Assembly (NCBI RefSeq): GCF_002930645.1 | Contig: NZ_PSNW01000007.1 | Coordinates: 155,303 to 219,302, forward strand | Direction of reading: 5' to 3' | DNA from: Solimonas fluminis | GTDB lineage: Bacteria > Pseudomonadota > Gammaproteobacteria > Nevskiales > Nevskiaceae | Length of the DNA: 64,000 nucleotides | In this document: positions 46,665-56,246 of the stretch, one piece after another | Position numbering within the stretch: position 1 is the stretch's first letter | Layout: the number at the start of each line of letters is the position of its first letter | The notes under the pieces: model-generated | The model's input: the letters and a program-made list of their open reading frames with translations, nothing else | What the model was told of the DNA's origin: nothing | Databases searched by the model: none | Position numbers and translations under genes: made by a program

Positions 46665-48343
46665 GTGGCCGAGTACGATTACATCGTTGTCGGGGCCGGC
46701 TCCGCCGGCTGCGCGGTCGCCAACCGCCTGTCCGCCGACGGGCAGCGCCGCGTCTGCCTGATCGAGGCCGGGCCGGACGACCGCAATCCGCTGATCCGCA
46801 TGCCGCTGGGCGTGGTCGCGCTGGTGCGCGGCTGGTTCGCCAACTGGAATTTCTGGACCGAACCGCAGCCGCACTGCGCCGGGCGCCGCATCCACCAGCC
46901 GCGCGGCAAGGTGCTGGGCGGCAGCAGCAGCATCAACGCCACGGTCTGCACCCGCGGCCATGCCTGGGACTATGACCACTGGGCCGAGCTGGGCTGCGAG
47001 GGCTGGTCCTACGAGGACGTGCTGCCCTACTTCATCCGCTCCGAGAACTACCAGGCGCCGCTGGCCGAAGGCGATCGCCGCTTCCATGGCCAGGGCGGCC
47101 CGCTCAACGTCATGGAGCGGCGCTACACCAGCCCCCTGAGCGAAACCTTCGTCGAGGCCGCGCAGCAGTGCGGCCACCGCCGCAACGACGACTTCAACGG
47201 CGCGGCGCAGGAAGGTTTCGGCACGTTCAAGGTGTTCCAGAAGGACGGCGAACGCTGCAGCAATGCGCGCGGCTACCTGCCGCCCGAAGTGCGCAACCGC
47301 CCGAACCTGACGATCCTGACCGGGGCCCAGGTCACGCAGGTGCTGCTGGAAGGCAAGCGCGCGGTGGGCGTGAAGCTGCGCCGCGATGGCCGCGATGAGG
47401 AAATCCGCGCCCAGGACGAGGTGATCCTGTCCGCCGGCGCCTTCCAGTCGCCGCAGATCCTGCTGCTGTCGGGCATCGGCCCGCGCGCCGAGCTGGAGAA
47501 GCACGGCATTCCCGTCCGCCACGAACTGCCCGGCGTCGGCGAGAACCTGCAGGACCATCTCGACGTGATCGTGGAGACCCGGGCCCGGAGCCGCGCGCCG
47601 ATCTCCTGGCACCCGAGCTCGCTGCTGCGCTCGCTGCGCAGCCTGTTCGAGTACCTGTTCCTGCGCCGGGGCGAACTCAGCAGCAACGTCGTGGAGACCG
47701 GCGGCTTCCTCAAGTCCTCGCCGGCCGAGCCGATCCCCGACCTCCAGTGCCATTTCGCCCCCACCGCCAATGTCGAGAACGGCTTCCGGCTGTCGGCGAT
47801 GCTGGACTACCGCTACATCGCCTTCGTCTGCGACCTGCGCCCGCTGGCGCGCGGCAGCGTGCGCCTGGCCAGCGCCGATCCGCTGGCGCCGCCGCGGATC
47901 GACGGCAACTTCCTCAGCGAGCGGCGCGACGTCGCGCGGCTGGTGGCCGGCGTACGCGCCATGCGCCAGATCCTGGCGCAGCGCGCCTTCGACACGCACC
48001 GCGGCGAGGAACTCTCGCCCGGCCCCGCGGTGCAGAGCGACGCCGAGCTGGAGGACTGGGTGCGCCGCAACGCCGGCTCCAACTTCCACCCGGTGGGGAC
48101 CTGCAAGATGGGCCGCGACCCGCTGGCCGTGGTGGACCCGCAGCTGCGCGTGCACGGCCTGCAGGGCCTGCGCGTGATCGACGCCTCGATCATGCCGACG
48201 CTCAACGGCTCCAACACCAACGCCCCCTCGACCATGATCGGCGAGAAGGGCGCCGACCTCGTCCTCGCGCACGGGGCGGGCAAGAACCATTTCCGGCAGG
48301 CTTCACGCGACACTGCCCACCTCCCAACCGAAGAGACCACCGC

Positions 48344-48347
<4 letters not shown>
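46665..48347 (+). CDS. GMC family oxidoreductase (FAD-dependent alcohol dehydrogenase)
   Basis: A 560-residue FAD enzyme with the Rossmann start [20 protein letters not shown], the GMC signature [20 protein letters not shown] and the catalytic histidine segment [14 protein letters not shown]. It resembles alkanol dehydrogenase AlkJ and choline dehydrogenase. Starts at GTG 46665 with AGGAGAG upstream. It would oxidise the alcohol released by the esterase. Its stop overlaps the ATG of the following SDR. Confidence 0.93.
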
Positions 48348-49111
<764 letters not shown>

Positions 49112-49122
49112 AGCCAACCACC

Positions 49123-49164
49123 GCGTGGAGGGGCCCCACGCCAAAAGGCGTGGGGATCCTAGCG
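49123..49164 (+). repeat. intergenic hairpin repeat, copy 1
   Basis: A 9-bp perfect stem CCCCACGCC/GGCGTGGGG (49134-49142, 49147-49155) with an AAAA loop, flanked by GCGTGGAGG on the left and ATCCTAGCG on the right. The flanks are repeated at 50018-50054, while the stem differs but still pairs, so the fold is conserved. It lies after the SDR gene. Confidence 0.7.
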
Positions 49165-49260
49165 AAGGGGTTGGCGCAGAAGCTCCGCAAAGATCCCAAC
49201 CCTGCTTTCAGCTTCGCTTGTCATCCCGCTCCACTTACACATAGAACCAAGGTTTCCCCA

Positions 49261-49949
49261 TGAATGCCCCCCTCTCCGCCCCCGCCGTCAAGCAGGCCCC
49301 CGCCCCCTGGGACCTGGTCGGCCGCGGCTACATCGCCATGCTGCGCTTCTCCCCGGACAGCAAGGTCCAGGACACGTTCCTGCCCAAGACGCTGCTCGGC
49401 AAGCGCGGACGCTCGCCCTACGGCTGGCTGATGTTCGTGGACTACCAGAGCTCGGACGCGGGTCCCTACCACGAGCTGCTGTTCATCCCGGGCAGCTTCC
49501 CCTTCGAGGACGGCCGGCGCCACCTGTCGATCAGCCGCATCTTCGTCTCGACCATGGACAGCGTCGTCAACGGCCGCAACAACTGGGGCATCCCCAAGGA
49601 GCTGGCCGACTTCGACGTGCGCTACGGCGACCAGGGCGTGGACCGCGTGACCCTGTCCCGGGACGGCCGCGTGTTCGCCGAGCTGGAGTTCAAAAGCTAC
49701 CCGTTCTGGATTCCCTTCCTGACCGCGCTGATCCCCAAGTCCCTGCGCACCCTGGGCCAGCACTACGACAGCAAGACCTTCGTCTACACGCCCTCGGCCC
49801 GCGGCTGGATCAAGCCGGCGCGGACGATGCGCGCCCGCGCCGATGCCGCTATGTTCCCCAATCTCGGCCGCGCCAAGGCCCTCATGACGGTGGAAGTGCC
49901 GCGCTTCCGCATGACCTTCCCCGTCTCGAAGATCATCAACCGCAAATAA
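49261..49949 (+). CDS. acetoacetate decarboxylase family protein
   Basis: A 229-residue protein of the ADC fold. The segment RNNWGIPKELADFDVRYG carries the lysine that forms the Schiff base in true acetoacetate decarboxylase, set in a GIPKELA block typical of the family. Family members decarboxylate or hydrate beta-keto acids, and many are of unknown substrate. It is set between two copies of a hairpin repeat, with its own transcript likely. The context of acyl-CoA degradation genes suggests a keto-acid substrate. Confidence 0.82.
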
Positions 49950-49959
49950 GGTCCTGCAT

Positions 49960-50052
49960 ATGAAACGCCCCGCCATCGACTCCGACATGGAGCTGTTCAG
50001 GGATAGCGGCGCGAGCAGCGTGGAGGCCCCCCGGCGGAGCCGGGGATCCTAG
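49960..50052 (+). pseudogene. relic of an acyl-CoA dehydrogenase 5' end
   Basis: The reading frame MKRPAIDSDMELFRDS is nearly the same as the start MKRPALDAEMELFRDS of the acyl-CoA dehydrogenase at 50109, and the DNA agrees at most positions. After GGCGCGAGCA it runs into the second copy of the hairpin repeat and stops at the TAG inside that repeat. A duplicated gene start, broken by or ending in the repeat, is the simplest reading. Confidence 0.8.
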
Positions 50053-50054
50053 CG
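50018..50054 (+). repeat. intergenic hairpin repeat, copy 2, inside the relic
   Basis: GCGTGGAGG and GGGGATCCTAGCG match copy 1 at 49123, enclosing a different stem CCCCGGC-GGA-GCCGGGG (50029-50035, 50039-50045). The change of stem with retained pairing points to a functional RNA or DNA hairpin rather than chance. Confidence 0.7.
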
Positions 50055-50108
50055 TCGCGAGTCGACGCGGAATCGCCACACACCTTTCAACTGGAAAACA
50101 AGGTCACT

Positions 50109-51248
50109 ATGAAACGTCCCGCCCTCGATGCCGAAATGGAGCTCTTTCGCGATTCCGCCCGCAAGTTCTTCCAGACCGAGATCCGACCCCATAGCGAACG
50201 CTGGCGCGAGGCCGGCATCGTCGACCGCGAGGCCTTCCTCAAGGCCGGCGAGGCGGGCTACCTGTGCATGTGGATCGACGAGAAGTACGGCGGCCTGGGG
50301 CTGAAGGACTTCCGCTACGAGCAGATCCTGATCGAGGAGAACGCGCTGCACGGCGACAGCGGCTACTTCATCACGCTGCACAGCCGCCTGGTGGCCCCCT
50401 ACCTGGAGCACTTCGGTACCGAGGAGCAGAAGCAGCGCTTCTACCCGGGCATCATGAGCGGCGAGAAGATCATGGCCATCGCCATGACCGAGCCGGATGC
50501 CGGCTCCGACCTCGCCGGCATGAAGGCCCGCGCCGAGGACAAGGGCGACCATTGGCTGCTCAACGGCTCCAAGACCTACATCTCCAACGGCATCCTGGCC
50601 GACCTGGTGATCGTGGCCGCCAAGACCCACCCCGAGAACCCGCACGGCGTGACGCTGTTCCTGGTGGAGCGCGGCATGGAGGGCTTCGAGCGTGGCCGCA
50701 TGCTCAAGAAGATGGGCATGAAGTCGCAGGACACCGCCGAGCTGTTCTTCCGCGACGTGAAGGTGCCCAAGGCCAACGTGCTGGGCCAGCCGCACGCCGG
50801 CTTCTACCAGCTGATGAAGGGCCTGGCCGAGGAGCGCCTGATCGCCGCCGCCGGCAACGTCTCCGGCGCGCGCGCCGCGCTCGAGGTCACCAAGGAGTTC
50901 GTGCGCAACCGCAAGGTCTTCGGCAAGCCGCTGTCGAAGATGCAGAACACCCGCTTCAAGCTGGCCGCGCTGGACGCCGAACTGGACATCGCCCAGGTCT
51001 ACGTCGACCGCTGCGTGGAGCAGCACAACCTCGGCAAGCTCGACCCCACCGACGCCGCCCGCGCCAAGCTCTACACCAGCGAGCTGCAGGGCCGCATGGT
51101 GGACGAGGGCGTGCAGCTGCACGGCGGCGCCGGCTACATGGATGAGTATCCGATCTGCCGCATGTACCAGGACGAGCGCATCCATCGCATCCTGGCCGGC
51201 ACCTCGGAGATCATGAAGGAAATCATCGCGCGCTCGACGCTCGACTGA
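50109..51248 (+). CDS. acyl-CoA dehydrogenase (long-chain type)
   Basis: A 379-residue FAD enzyme for the first oxidation of acyl-CoA. Motifs include MTEPDAGSDLAGMKARAEDK, VQLHGGAGYMDEYPICRMYQ and the C-terminal ILAGTSEIMKEIIAR. The last carries Ala where medium-chain enzymes have the catalytic Glu; long-chain and isovaleryl types also lack it there and use a glutamate elsewhere, so this belongs to that class. AAGG lies 6 bases before ATG 50109. The enoyl-CoA hydratase gene follows. Confidence 0.92.
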   Translation: MKRPALDAEMELFRDSARKFFQTEIRPHSERWREAGIVDREAFLKAGEAGYLCMWIDEKYGGLGLKDFRYEQILIEENALHGDSGYFITLHSRLVAPYLEHFGTEEQKQRFYPGIMSGEKIMAIAMTEPDAGSDLAGMKARAEDKGDHWLLNGSKTYISNGILADLVIVAAKTHPENPHGVTLFLVERGMEGFERGRMLKKMGMKSQDTAELFFRDVKVPKANVLGQPHAGFYQLMKGLAEERLIAAAGNVSGARAALEVTKEFVRNRKVFGKPLSKMQNTRFKLAALDAELDIAQVYVDRCVEQHNLGKLDPTDAARAKLYTSELQGRMVDEGVQLHGGAGYMDEYPICRMYQDERIHRILAGTSEIMKEIIARSTLD

Positions 51249-51264
51249 AACCCGGGAGCTCGGC

Positions 51265-52065
51265 GTGGACTACCAGGAAATCCTCTACGGCGTGGACGAC
51301 GGCGTGGCCGTCATCCGCTTCAACCGCCCCAAGGTCTACAACGCCATCACCGGCCGGATGCTGACCGAGCTGGACGATGCCTTTGGCCGCGCCGCCGCCG
51401 ATGCCGCGGTGCGGGCGATCCTGCTCACCGGCGAGGGCAAGGCCTTCTGTTCCGGTGCCGACCTGGGCGCGTCGCTGGCGATGACGCCGCGCGATGCGCA
51501 GGGCCGGCTGGACCCGGGCCAGGCGCTGGAGGATTTCTACAATCCGCTGATCCTGAAGATGCGCGCGCTACCCAAGCCGATCGTCTCCGCCGTCAACGGC
51601 ATCGCGGCCGGCGCCGGCGCCAATCTCGGCCTGATGGCGGATCTCACGCTCTGCGCGCGCTCCGCGTATTTCCTGCAGGCCTTCGTCAACATCGGCCTGA
51701 TCCCGGACGCCGGCGGCACCTGGGTGCTGCCGCGGCTGGTCGGCCAGCAGCGCGCCATGGGCATGGCGATGCTCGGCGAGAAGCTGCCCTCGGACAAGGC
51801 GCTGGCCTGGGGCCTGGTCTGGGATGTGGTGGACGACGAGCAGTTGCTCCCCACCGCTCTGGCCCTGGCGCGCAAGCTCGCCAACGGTCCGGCCGCGGCG
51901 CTGGAACGCATCAAGCAGGCGATCTATGCCGGCGATGGCGCCACGCTGGAGGAATCGCTGAAGATCGAGCGCCGGCTTCAGGGCGAATGCGGGCACTATG
52001 GCGAGTTCGAGGAAGGCGTGGCGGCCTTCCTGGAGAAGCGCAAGGCGGTTTACCGGAAGGGCTGA
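51265..52065 (+). CDS. enoyl-CoA hydratase/isomerase family protein
   Basis: A 266-residue crotonase-fold enzyme. The CoA-binding site is SGADLGASLA, and the oxyanion block is NGIAAGAGANLGLMADLTLC. The two glutamates of canonical hydratases are missing: the segment reads FVNIGLIPDAGGTWVLPRLV, with Asp in place of the second Glu, as in PaaG-type isomerases. So it is more likely an isomerase than a hydratase. It starts at GTG 51265, 16 bases after the dehydrogenase stop. Confidence 0.87.
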   Translation: MDYQEILYGVDDGVAVIRFNRPKVYNAITGRMLTELDDAFGRAAADAAVRAILLTGEGKAFCSGADLGASLAMTPRDAQGRLDPGQALEDFYNPLILKMRALPKPIVSAVNGIAAGAGANLGLMADLTLCARSAYFLQAFVNIGLIPDAGGTWVLPRLVGQQRAMGMAMLGEKLPSDKALAWGLVWDVVDDEQLLPTALALARKLANGPAAALERIKQAIYAGDGATLEESLKIERRLQGECGHYGEFEEGVAAFLEKRKAVYRKG

Positions 52066-52082
52066 GGCCTGGGTCTGGAGAG

Positions 52083-52192
52083 GCCATCCATGGCGCGACC
52101 TCGGCCACTTGATTGAGCCCCTGGGCGTATTCGGCTTACCTCGGCATGACATCGAGTCCTGCCTCAGCCGGGCCAGACAGTCCATGGCGGCC
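52083..52192 (+). repeat. dispersed intergenic repeat, most complete copy
   Basis: The left half (52083-52127) matches 40817-40861 and the right half (52131-52192) matches the reverse complement of 11464-11538. The unit begins GCCATCCATGGCG and ends GTCCATGGCGG. The core GGCATGACATCGAGTCCTGCC is an almost perfect inverted repeat. It separates convergent genes. Confidence 0.75.
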
Positions 52193-52236
52193 CGTTCGGA
52201 GGGAAAAAAGTCCACCGGACTGCTTGCTTGTCCGCC

Positions 52237-52980
52237 TCACCCAGCCGTCTGCCCGCCGTCCACCGGAAACGCGACGCCGGTGACCTTGCCCGCCTCGTCC
52301 GAGGCCAGGAAGGCCACGGCCGCCGCCACCTCCGTCGGATCCAGCAGCGCGCCGCCGTCCATCTTGGAGGCATTGCGCATCAGCAGCGCCACGTCCACGC
52401 CCTCGGGGAAGCCGCCGGCCAGCATCGGCGTGGCCACGCCCGTGGGACAGACCGCATTGACGCGCACGCCGGCCGCGGCGAACTCCACCGCCAGCGACTT
52501 CGTCAGCGAGATGACCCCGGCCTTGGAGGCGCTGTAGGCGGTGCCATAGGGCAGGCCGACCATGCCGCCGGCCGAAGCCATGTTGACGATGTTGCCGCGG
52601 CGCGGGAGCAGATGCGGCATCGCCGCTCGGCAGAGATGGAACACCGCGCTGAGATTGATCGCGATCACGCGGTCCCAGCGCGCCTCGTCGAACTGCGCCA
52701 GGGGCGCCCAGTCGAGCACGCCGGCGATGTTGCACAGCAGGTCCAGCGGACCCGCCTCGGCGGCTTGGGCCACCAATGCGCGGCAGGACGCCGGATCGGC
52801 GGCGTCGAAGGCCAGGCAACGCGCCGGGCCGGGCAACTCGGCGGCAAGCTTGCGCAGGCCCTCGAGGTTGACGTCCGCCAGGATCAGCGAGGCCCCCTCC
52901 GCCGCAAGCCGCAACGCGGTGGCGCGGCCGATGCCGGAGGCGGCGCCGGTGACCAGCGCGGTCTTGCACTGGAAGCGCAT
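52237..52980 (-). CDS. short-chain dehydrogenase/reductase (SDR)
   Basis: A 247-residue NAD(P)-dependent oxidoreductase with TGAASGIG, a CNIAG variant of the NNAG motif, a catalytic serine in VNMASAGGM and YSASK. Substrate unknown; family context fits a hydroxysteroid or hydroxyacyl substrate. It overlaps the stop of the upstream SnoaL-like gene (TGATG), so the two are coupled, and both are controlled by the TetR-type operators at 53545-53600. Confidence 0.92.
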   Translation of the reverse strand: MRFQCKTALVTGAASGIGRATALRLAAEGASLILADVNLEGLRKLAAELPGPARCLAFDAADPASCRALVAQAAEAGPLDLLCNIAGVLDWAPLAQFDEARWDRVIAINLSAVFHLCRAAMPHLLPRRGNIVNMASAGGMVGLPYGTAYSASKAGVISLTKSLAVEFAAAGVRVNAVCPTGVATPMLAGGFPEGVDVALLMRNASKMDGGALLDPTEVAAAVAFLASDEAGKVTGVAFPVDGGQTAG

Positions 52981-53426
52981 CAGGTCTTCTCCTGCGGCAC
53001 CGGCAGCAGCAGGTGCCGGCTGAGGTCACCCATCAGTTCCGTCTGCATGCGCCGCTCGGCAAAGTGCCAGCCGGAGCCGTCGCGGGCAAAGCGGTCCTGG
53101 TAGCGCCCGGCGATGATCGCCTGCAGCGGGAAATCCTCCAGCGCCTGGAACACGGTGAAGCGCAGCCTGGCGCTGGCGCCCCGGCCGTCCGCGTCGACGT
53201 CGATCACCGGGTTGCCCATCAGGTGCTGCGTGCGCGGCGTGCCGCAGGCGTAGCGGCGCGTGTAGCTCTCGTACATCGCCTGCACCGCCGCCGCACCTTC
53301 CACGGCATGGCCGCCGGCCAGGATGCGGCCGCGGGCGAACAGTTCGCCGACGCCGGCGAAGTCGCCGGCGTCGATCAGGTCGGCATAACGGTACAGCAGG
53401 CGCTCGATGGCGCGATGGTCGTCCAA
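52980..53426 (-). CDS. SnoaL-like (NTF2-fold) protein
   Basis: A 148-residue small-barrel protein: LLYRYADLIDAGDFAGVGEL and the later RLRFTVFQALEDFPLQAIIA are typical of SnoaL_4-like enzymes or delta-5-3-ketosteroid-isomerase relatives. It may be an isomerase, dehydratase or lyase in the pathway. It starts at TTG 53426 with GGAGG 7 bases upstream; upstream in-frame ATGs lie in the promoter. Coupled to the SDR downstream. Confidence 0.8.
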   Translation of the reverse strand: MDDHRAIERLLYRYADLIDAGDFAGVGELFARGRILAGGHAVEGAAAVQAMYESYTRRYACGTPRTQHLMGNPVIDVDADGRGASARLRFTVFQALEDFPLQAIIAGRYQDRFARDGSGWHFAERRMQTELMGDLSRHLLLPVPQEKT

Positions 53427-53544
53427 GGTCTCTCCTCCCTGTCGCGCCAACGCTACCGCGTTCCAGGCGCCCAAAAAAGAAGGCCCGGCGCCGTGCGAGC
53501 GCCGGACCGAACCCCACGATGGGCCGTCCATCCCGGACATGGAA

Positions 53545-53615
53545 TGAGACACTATGCCTGTAGTGTCTCAATGTCAATACACGATGTTGCTCGTGTCTCA
53601 TGGCCGGCCTATGCT
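53545..53615. promoter_or_regulatory. two tandem TetR-type operators and divergent promoters
   Basis: Operator 1 is TGAGACACTA-N6-TAGTGTCTCA (53545-53570), a perfect 10-bp inverted repeat. Operator 2 is ACACGA-N6-TCGTGT extended by CTCA (53579-53600), with the same spacing; their centres are exactly 30 bases apart. Minus-strand promoter: -35 TTGACA (53577-53572), 17-base spacer, -10 TAGTGT (53554-53549), inside operator 1. Plus-strand promoter: TTGCTC (53587-53592), 17, TATGCT (53610-53615), partly inside operator 2. Confidence 0.8.
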
Positions 53616-53621
53616 GTGCCC

Positions 53622-54281
53622 ATGACTCCCGCCCACCCCAAGCCGGCGCAGATCGCGCCGATCCCCGCACTGCAGCGCAGCGGCGCCGCGCCGGCGACGC
53701 CGGCGGACATGTTGCGCATGGCCCGCAAGATCTACCTGGCCGGCGAAAAGCTCGACATGAACCAGCTGGCCCTGCAGCTGGGCATCGCCCGCGCCACGCT
53801 GTATCGCTGGATCGGCGACCGCGACCGCCTGCTGGTGGACGTGATCTGGTCGCTGACCCGGCAAACGCTGGACCGCGCCGCCGCCAATGCCCGGGGCACG
53901 GGGGCCGCGCGCCTGGAGGCCATCTTCGGCGAGCAGGTCGAGGTCATCGCCACGGCCGCGCCGCTGCGCAGTTTCCTCGAGCATGAGGGCCAGGCCGGCT
54001 ACCGGCTGGTGACCCATCCCGACGGCGTGCATGGCCGCCTGGTGCAGGCCGACATCGCCCTGATCCGCGAGGAGATCGAGGCCGGCCGCTACCGCCCGCC
54101 CACCGACCTGGAGACGCTGGTGGAGGCGATGGTCAGCGTCGGCGAGCACTTCCTCTATTCAGGCCTGATCGGCGGCTTCCATCCGCAGCCGGCCAAGGCG
54201 CGCCGCGCCATCGGCCTGCTGCTGCGCGAAAACCCGCCGGAAGCGCCGCGCGCCGCCGCCCGCAGGCGCCGGCCCGGCTGA
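53622..54281 (+). CDS. TetR family regulator, QsdR-type C-terminal domain
   Basis: A 219-residue repressor with the TetR HTH (LQLGIARATLYRWIGDRDRL) and a C-terminal ligand domain of the QsdR type. It probably represses the divergent SnoaL-SDR operon and itself through the two operators. The start is ATG 53622, only 7 bases after its -10, so the mRNA could be almost leaderless. Effector unknown; an acyl-CoA or pathway intermediate is plausible. Confidence 0.88.
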   Translation: MTPAHPKPAQIAPIPALQRSGAAPATPADMLRMARKIYLAGEKLDMNQLALQLGIARATLYRWIGDRDRLLVDVIWSLTRQTLDRAAANARGTGAARLEAIFGEQVEVIATAAPLRSFLEHEGQAGYRLVTHPDGVHGRLVQADIALIREEIEAGRYRPPTDLETLVEAMVSVGEHFLYSGLIGGFHPQPAKARRAIGLLLRENPPEAPRAAARRRRPG

Positions 54282-54385
54282 AGCCCCCCGCCGGAGGGGT
54301 GTGCAGCTTCCCTCCGCCCCCCTAGGCTGTTCGCACCTCACCCGGGGCTCGGCTACCGTGTCGCCCTGGATCACCGGTTGCCGCC

Positions 54386-56161
54386 ATGCGCCCGCGCCTG
54401 CCCTTTGCGCTGTTCAACTACCAGGCCTACCCGCCGCCCCTGGCCACCGAGATGCTGGCCCTGGGCTGGAACAGCCTGCGTCCCTGGCTGTCGCCGCTGG
54501 CGGTGCTGGTCGTGGTCGGACTTTGCTGGCGCCAGAACGACCGCGCCTTCCTGGTGGGCTGGTTCGCGGTCAGCGCCGTCAACGGCGCGGTGGGCATCGT
54601 GCTGCGGCGCCACTACCAGGCGATCCGCGTGCACGAGCTGTCGCTGGCGGCGCTGCGCCTGGGTGAATGGGTCGCGCTGTTCCACGGCGGCGTGATGCTC
54701 GGTGCCATCTGGGGCGCACTGGGCTTCCTGCTGGTGCCGGCGCCCGCCGGGCACAACCTGATGATCGTGATGATCTACATGGGCGTCAGCGTCTCGGCCT
54801 CCTCGATGGCCTCCTTCGGCCTGGCGCATGTCTGCTCGGCCTCGCTGGTGTCGCTGGTCCTGCTGCTGCCGCCGCTGCGCCACACCTTCGCCGACAACTG
54901 GATCCAGCTGGCGATCATGTTCCTGTTCTTCCACGCCACCATCATCCAGGCCGTGGTGCTGCGCCACCGCGGCAACGCCCGCACCCTGATGCTGGAGAAG
55001 GACAAGGACCGCCTGATCGAGGAGCAGCGTGCCGCCGTGGAAAGCGCGCAGCGCGCCAACCGCGAGAAGTCCGCCTTCCTCGCCGCGGCCAGCCACGACC
55101 TGCGCCAGCCGCTGCATGCGCTGATGCTGACCAGCCATACCCTGCGCCTGCGCGTTTCGGGCGCCGAGAACCGCGAGCTGGTGGACCGCGTGCTGGAAGC
55201 CGGACAGGCGCTGTCGGAACAGTTCAACAGCCTGATGGACCTGTCGAAGCTGGAAGGCGGGGCCTACCGCCTCAACCGCCAGCCGGCGCCGCTGCAGGGA
55301 CTGCTGGCTCGTGCCGTCGCGGCGCATCGCCAGACCGCCGGCTACAAGCAGATCGAACTGCGCCTGCGCATCGACCGCCGCCTGCGGCAACGCGCGCTCG
55401 ACACCGATCCGGTCCTGCTCGGCCGCGTGCTGCACAACCTGCTCGACAACGCCATCAAGTTCTCCGCGCCGGGCGGCGCCGTGCTGCTGTCGCTGCGCCG
55501 GTGCGCCGGCGGGATTGAACTGGCCGTGCAGGACCAGGGCATCGGCATCGCCGCCGACCAGCTCACCGAGGTCTTCAAGCCCTACGTGCAGCTGCACAAT
55601 CCCACCCGCGACCGCAGCCAGGGCATCGGCCTGGGCCTGAGCATCGTGCAGGAAGCCACCCAGCTGCTGGGCGGCCGGCTGCGCCTGCGCTCGCAGCCCG
55701 GACGAGGCAGCCGCTTCGCCCTGATCTTCCCCGCGGCGGCGCTGACGGCGGCACCGGAACCTGCACCGGCCCCGGGCGCCCTCGCCGATGCGGTGCCGCT
55801 GCAGCGGCTGCGCGACCGTCACCTGCTGCTGGTGGAGGACGACCCGATGGCGGCGGTGGCGCTGACCACCTGGGCCGGCGAATGGGGCCTGCGCATCAGC
55901 CACCGCAGCGACCCCTCCCAGGTCGAATCCGCACTGGCTCCCGACCTGATCCTCTGCGACGTGCGCCTGCCCGGCGACCGCGATGGCATCGACTGGCTGA
56001 CCGACTGGCTGGCGCAGTGGCCGGATGCGCGCGGCCTGCTGGTATCCGGCGAGCTGGCGCCGGAAACGCATCAGCGCGCCGAGCAGGAAGGCCTGCTGCT
56101 GCTGACCAAGCCGGTTTCGCCGGAGTTGCTGCTGCGCACCCTGGCGGGCCTGGCGCCGTGA
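54386..56161 (+). CDS. hybrid sensor histidine kinase/response regulator
   Basis: A 591-residue protein: about five or six N-terminal membrane segments (residues ~25-195) with no large periplasmic loop, a coiled linker, the HisKA dimerisation helix with FLAAASHDLRQPLHALML, the HATPase domain (LLDNAIKFSAPGG, GIGLGLSIVQEATQ) and a receiver domain from ~474 with acceptor Asp in LILCDVRLPGD. It belongs to the AgmR/ExaE-type partner kinases in general layout. It lies upstream of the LuxR-type regulator gene, with one small gene between, so the two form a two-component system. Confidence 0.92.
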   Translation: MRPRLPFALFNYQAYPPPLATEMLALGWNSLRPWLSPLAVLVVVGLCWRQNDRAFLVGWFAVSAVNGAVGIVLRRHYQAIRVHELSLAALRLGEWVALFHGGVMLGAIWGALGFLLVPAPAGHNLMIVMIYMGVSVSASSMASFGLAHVCSASLVSLVLLLPPLRHTFADNWIQLAIMFLFFHATIIQAVVLRHRGNARTLMLEKDKDRLIEEQRAAVESAQRANREKSAFLAAASHDLRQPLHALMLTSHTLRLRVSGAENRELVDRVLEAGQALSEQFNSLMDLSKLEGGAYRLNRQPAPLQGLLARAVAAHRQTAGYKQIELRLRIDRRLRQRALDTDPVLLGRVLHNLLDNAIKFSAPGGAVLLSLRRCAGGIELAVQDQGIGIAADQLTEVFKPYVQLHNPTRDRSQGIGLGLSIVQEATQLLGGRLRLRSQPGRGSRFALIFPAAALTAAPEPAPAPGALADAVPLQRLRDRHLLLVEDDPMAAVALTTWAGEWGLRISHRSDPSQVESALAPDLILCDVRLPGDRDGIDWLTDWLAQWPDARGLLVSGELAPETHQRAEQEGLLLLTKPVSPELLLRTLAGLAP

Positions 56162-56246
56162 ACGGCGCCCCCACCACGGAGGGGTACTCGGCGGCGGCCC
56201 CGGCAGGTCTAATGGCCTGGCCTTCCCGCTCCAGGCTTTCGCATCC

